A stretch of DNA of 64,000 bases from Anthopleura xanthogrammica (taxonomy: Eukaryota > Cnidaria > Anthozoa > Actiniaria > Actiniidae), in assembly GCA_964019055.1 (NCBI GenBank), contig OZ025208.1:16419457-16483456 (forward strand), given 5' to 3'. The notes beneath the pieces are model-generated. The model saw only the letters and a program-made list of their open reading frames with translations, ran no database searches and was not told the origin of the DNA. Positions within the stretch are counted from its first letter, which is position 1; each line of letters starts with the position of its first letter. Of this stretch, positions 59,742-64,000 are shown piece after piece. The translations under genes were made by a program, and so were the position numbers.

Positions 59742-60691
59742 AAGCGTAGTATGATTTCTCACCAGATTCATACCATATAGTTGTGGTCAAAATAGTTTAT
59801 TGGTTTGAAATAGCATATGTAGATACATTGCTTTTCCAATATATTGATTTTCATACAGCTTATTTTAACAAATTGCTAAGTCAGAGTGAAAGTGAGATGA
59901 AATTTAGGATAATCCACGAGCAAAGTGCATTATGGGCATGTTTATTGCCGTTTATCGCAATCTCATTCCCAGGCCCTCTCGGGTGAGGTCGCCTTTGTCG
60001 CTTTTTGCTGAAAACATTTTTTTGAATTACATGGATGTGTTCATAGTTGATGTGAGAGAATAAAAGCGAGCGAAGGGAAATTGTTGTATTACACTAACTT
60101 AATTCAACGATGACGTAATGCTCGAATAGAGCGAAATAAGCAACATTTCCCTACCCCACCCTAGCAGAAAACACCAAGTGAATAACTTAATTGTACTGAC
60201 TTTTGGGCGTTAGTCCTTCGTCGGAGTACGTCAGTATAGTTACAAACTAAGTTTACACGGTGTTAAGTTAAGTTTCCTTCTTATTCACTTATTGTATTTA
60301 ACACACCCACACCGTCCAAACTAGCTATACCGCTAGTCATTATCAAGAGGAAACAGACTCATAAATATACCTTGAATATAGAATATTTTACAAATACCGT
60401 ATGTGGAATGATAATGTGCAATAATATTATAAAATTATCTTGGAAGCATTACCATGTTTCTGTGATCTTCATAGATGCTGAAAGTCTGACTTTTTGACTT
60501 CCGTTATTCAAACATTAATGACATTTGGAACCCCCCCCCCCCCCTCCTTTCTGGGTCCGCCCTTGTGGACGAAAGTCAAAAACATTATATCTTATGTACT
60601 GCTGGCGTGGAGCTGTCTGGATCCCAGAAACATGTAAAACGCTAACAATTTCCAGAGAGTGTTTTATGCTTTATAGATGGTCAACTAATGA

Positions 60692-63044
60692 TTATCGATT
60701 GGATCTGAATCCATTAAAAGATCTATTAGAATTCCTATTGCTATTATTATAACCATTTGATCTGTTGAATCCACCTTGCGACCGGTCGTTGTATTGGCGA
60801 CCATTACCATATTGTCGATTACCGTTATACTGACGGTTTCCCCATGATCCCCCCTGACCGTACCCGCCTTGGCCATATCCACCTGAAGACGACTGTGTTG
60901 ATTCGAGGAGTTCGGGGAGTTTTGTTGCTCTATGCAGGGTAGTTCCACGGCGATCGACCCACGATTCCTGAAATCAAAACCCCAAAGCTTAGGATTGGCA
61001 AACTAAAAGGGAATCCCTTGAAGCGCGGAAGAGAACCGACAAGCTAGATTCATAACGAGGCCCTGACATGTTTAGGTTAGCTAATTAAACATACTGCCAG
61101 AGTCTTGTTATGAGTCCGGCTTCTGATTGGACGATGAAAAAATGTCAAAAAAACTCGAAGTGTTCACGGTTCGAGTGCACGCACTTTAAACCGCGGCTAC
61201 CAACCGAAAAGAGGAGGAAAATTTAACTTTCGGCAAACGGTACACGCGTCTACCGGAAGAACTGAAAAGAGCGGGAAGGGTGGATTCAAGGTACTTCAAG
61301 AGTTTCCCGGAACTATAGAGCTGTTAAGTTGTGACGTATTTCCTGGTCCAACTGCTCAAAAATATCGCTAAAATAAAGCGATAACCGTATTCAATGATTT
61401 AACTTTTAACTTTGGACAACAAATCCAGTCATATATATATATAAAAAAAAAGGAAAAATCTTCATAGAACTGCTTTTCGTTTTGTCCATTCGATTGCCGT
61501 CACACTTAAAAGCTCTATAATTCAGTCTTCCACGAAAGGGCTGCAAAACTCCGACATGAGTAGATAGCCTTCACTAGCACCCTCACTAATATCACAGACA
61601 CTTTGATACACACTGATTATCTTACCTTGATTAAGTTATCGAGCTTTCTAGGTACGTCGAAAACCACTCCCTAACGAAACAAGATGGAGATTATTAGGAA
61701 GAATATCTATTAACTTCAGCCGCGGATCTATTCCCTAGAGTATTATTTCTTTGTTTATCGACTGCGCACGAAAAGACGCATGAATATGGATACAACTCAA
61801 ACAACGGATCTTATTCTCAAGAGAATGACACGTGGTCTGAATTGGAAAACATTACGCCCAAGGTAAAAAGGTATATTGACTACATTGCGTCCAAGAAAGC
61901 GGCGCTCCGTGCTTGTCTGAGTAACCTTTTTATGTCTTAATTTTGTCCTGGTGAAAACCAGCCGACAGCATGTTGAATTTATGGAAGAACAGCTTACCTT
62001 TCTGTCACTAATCAGTCGCATTCCTCGTACTTCAGGCTTGACTTCTGGAGGCAGATCGTTTTCTATGATTCGCCACATGTAACCTGTCGACCTCACCTCA
62101 CCAACATCACAAGTCATAATATACGTAGTATATCCCTATTAAAAAAATAGAATCTTTCAAAACCTTGGGCTGATCAAAGGCTGAGCACGGGTAACTAACA
62201 GATGGAATCGGAATTTAGCCTTAGGCCCCGTCCACACTAGTGCGTTTTAGTTTGAAAACGCATACATTTTGATGCGTTTAGGCCTTCCGTCCACACTAAA
62301 ACGCTGAGCGTATCATCGAAAACGCATCGATTTGAAAACGCTCTTGAAAGTGGATCAAAATGAAAACGCATACATATCGTATTAGTGTGGACGGTTGAAA
62401 ACGCATCGAAATGAAAACGCTCACGTCATATGTACTACAAATATCGCAGGCGCGTCTATTTGAGCATGCGCATATTGTCAAACTTATGTCACGCCATCGT
62501 TTTGATCGTTTTTGAGCGTATTAGTGTGGACGGTCGAAAACGGAGCAAAACGGTAGTGTGGACGCGAATCGATCGATGCGTTTTCAGATCAAACGAAAAC
62601 GGATCCAAATGAAAACGCACTAGTGTGGACGGGGCCTTAGGTTTTGTAGCCTCCTTTGCAAACGTTCTTAGGGTCGTCACGCAACGTTTCTCTCCCCACT
62701 AACACGTTCGTGGGGAGAGATGCATTGCGTGACGACCTTAAGAGCGTCTGCGTAGGAGGCTATAGGTTTTGCGGAGGGAGGAAAACAGGAGAACCTGGAG
62801 ACAACGTGGGTTCACATGGGTAGCCATGTCCGAGAGTGCCTTGCTTTTACACAAAATGCCGTAAAAAAAAACACAAACTGTTACCTCTTGTGACGAGAGG
62901 AGAGATCGGGACTTGATCTCGGTCGTGCCTGAGATCTGCGCCAAGGCTGCTGCCACAGCATCAACAGCCCCCTTCTCATCGATAAGCTTCTCGGCAGCCT
63001 CTTGAAAATGTTCCAACACGTCTGACGGAATTTGCTCCAAAAAT
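60692..63044 (-). CDS. DDX21/DDX50-type RNA helicase, C-terminal part only
   Basis: Four final exons in phase: 63044-62885, 62135-61998, 61670-61626, 60967-60692 (about 206 residues). They begin inside a codon (phase 2) with FLEQIPSDVLEHF, then EKGAVDAVAAALAQISG, which is the start of the GUCT domain typical of nucleolar DEAD-box helicases DDX21/DDX50. GVVFDVP and the WVDRRGTT block complete that domain. The tail is Gly/Gln/Tyr/Asn/Arg-rich (GGYGQGGYGQGG, then NR and SNR repeats) and ends at a TAA at 60692-60694. From the family, the enzyme unwinds RNA and supports rRNA transcription and processing. The DEAD-box core should lie to the right of the window. I cannot choose between DDX21 and DDX50, which split within vertebrates. 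Confidence 0.88.
61731..61876. mobile_element. MITE family B, copy 3 (left-truncated)
   Basis: Shares CGCACGAAAAGACGCA, ATGGATACAACTCAAA and ATCTTATTCTCAAGAGAATG with the copy at 12811-13001, but lacks the left end. It is in the DDX21-like gene intron between the 62135-61998 and 61670-61626 exons. Confidence 0.65.
62224..62636. mobile_element. Harbinger-like MITE (family E)
   Basis: Ends GGCCCCGTCCACACTAGTGC and GCACTAGTGTGGACGGGGCC are perfect inverted repeats flanked by TTA (62221-62223 and 62637-62639), the TWA duplication of PIF/Harbinger elements. The interior is made of repeated GAAAACGCATCGA/ATGCGTTTTC words in both directions. Confidence 0.85.
62649..62763. mobile_element. MITE family F, third copy
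   Basis: TAGCCTCCTTTGCAAACGTT and AGCGTCTGCGTAGGAGGCTA are imperfect inverted ends. Inner arms TTAGGGTCGTCACGCAA and TTGCGTGACGACCTTAA pair. The core CTCTCCCCACTAACACG is mirrored by CGTGGGGAGAG. Confidence 0.7.
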
Positions 63045-63334
63045 CTACAAAAATACCAATGAATTTAGAAAATACAGACGGTGTTTTCACGGCAGGCCAT
63101 GTCGAAGGGGAAGGAACAGTGAAAATTTCCTGCTTAACAAAAGATCAGTTCATTTCCCAAAGGATAAGATTTCTATAGTATTTTCCCACAACTGCCCGCC
63201 GTAAAATCAATCTCCCTAAAAGCGCAAAAGAAATGAGGAAATATACCCGTATGGAGATTTTCTGATGATTAACATTGCTCACATTGTGGGAGGAGGTGAA
63301 AGATTTTAAAATACAAAATAAATAACTGGGAATT

Positions 63335-63500
63335 AACAGTGGATTCCACAGAGTGACTCTTCTTCCACTGGATTCCAATTGGAATTTAGAAGTTGATTTT
63401 TGCGGAGAGAGAAAAACTGGAGAACCTGGAGAAAAGCTCTCGAAGCCCAGGAGAGAACCAACAAGCAACTCTACTCATCACATACGACATCTAGCCCAGC
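63335..63500 (-). mobile_element. tRNA-derived SINE, antisense, head lost
   Basis: On the minus strand: GGTTCTCTCCTGGGCTTCGA, TTCTCCAGGTTCTCCAGTTT, ACTTCTAAATTCCAATTGGA, then GTGGAATCCACTGTTAATT, the same 3' end as the copy at 12185. Its tRNA-like head should lie where the (CAT)n tract begins, so the microsatellite has replaced or split it. Confidence 0.65.
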
Positions 63501-63517
63501 GTTGGCTACCTCATTAA

Positions 63518-64000
<483 letters not shown>

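Larger units (their letters stand above)
58988..60691. other. Interval between the SLC17 5' end and the DDX21-like 3' end
   Basis: Contains the presumed SLC17 promoter (58988-59350, with the shared motif at 59104-59131), a 57-bp-unit relic at about 59450-59535 (sense), the perfect foldback at 59599-59741, a Penelope/LINE-like fragment at about 60193-60242 and a poly-C run at about 60531-60544. No gene is supported. Confidence 0.5.
62155..62820 (-). mobile_element. SINE interrupted by two nested MITEs
   Basis: A 57-bp-unit remnant and the SINE linker (GATGGAATCGGAATTTAGCC) run from 62155 to 62220. The SINE body resumes at about 62764 (GGTTTTGCGGAGGGAGGAAA, then AACAGGAGAACCTGGAG). Between them sit the Harbinger-like MITE (62224-62636) and the family F hairpin (62649-62763). 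This orders the insertions: the SINE is oldest. Confidence 0.65.

Overview
The window is nuclear DNA from an animal: AT-rich, spliced genes with GT..AG introns, long introns, many microsatellites, tRNA-derived SINEs and many short inverted-repeat transposons (MITEs). The repeat style and compact metazoan gene set fit a cnidarian, probably an anthozoan. That placement is an inference of moderate to low confidence; no sequence here proves it.

Five protein-coding genes can be reconstructed exon by exon, with every listed splice junction in phase. (1) On the minus strand, about 2.7-25.0 kb, lies a two-RRM RNA-binding protein of the DAZAP1/Hrb27C-hnRNP type with 12 supported coding exons; only its last exon is unresolved. 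(2) On the plus strand, 39.2-45.4 kb, is a complete RIOK3 atypical kinase (10 exons, 530 aa). (3) On the minus strand, 46.4-51.8 kb, is a complete cathepsin B (8 exons, 333 aa). (4) On the minus strand, 53.3-59.0 kb, is a complete SLC17 transporter resembling sialin (10 exons, 542 aa). (5) On the minus strand, 60.7-63.0 kb, are the last four exons (GUCT domain and Gly-rich tail) of a DDX21/DDX50-type nucleolar helicase; its helicase core lies beyond the right edge.

The first 2.7 kb and the 14 kb between 25.0 and 39.2 kb contain no gene I can support. They hold simple repeats, including a 0.7 kb TGAA-type array at 33.5-34.2 kb, (GAA)n, (CAA)n and polypyrimidine tracts. The right edge is at least 480 bp of pure (CAT)n.

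The genes are not an operon. RIOK3, DAZAP1-like and DDX21-like act in RNA and ribosome biology. Cathepsin B and the sialin-like transporter are both lysosomal, adjacent and co-oriented, and share a short sequence motif 5' of their start codons. The most distinctive structure is the mobile-element layer: a SINE family whose 3' part is a variable-number 57-bp tandem repeat and which occurs in introns or flanks of all five genes, plus at least eight foldback MITE families, some nested or butted end to end.
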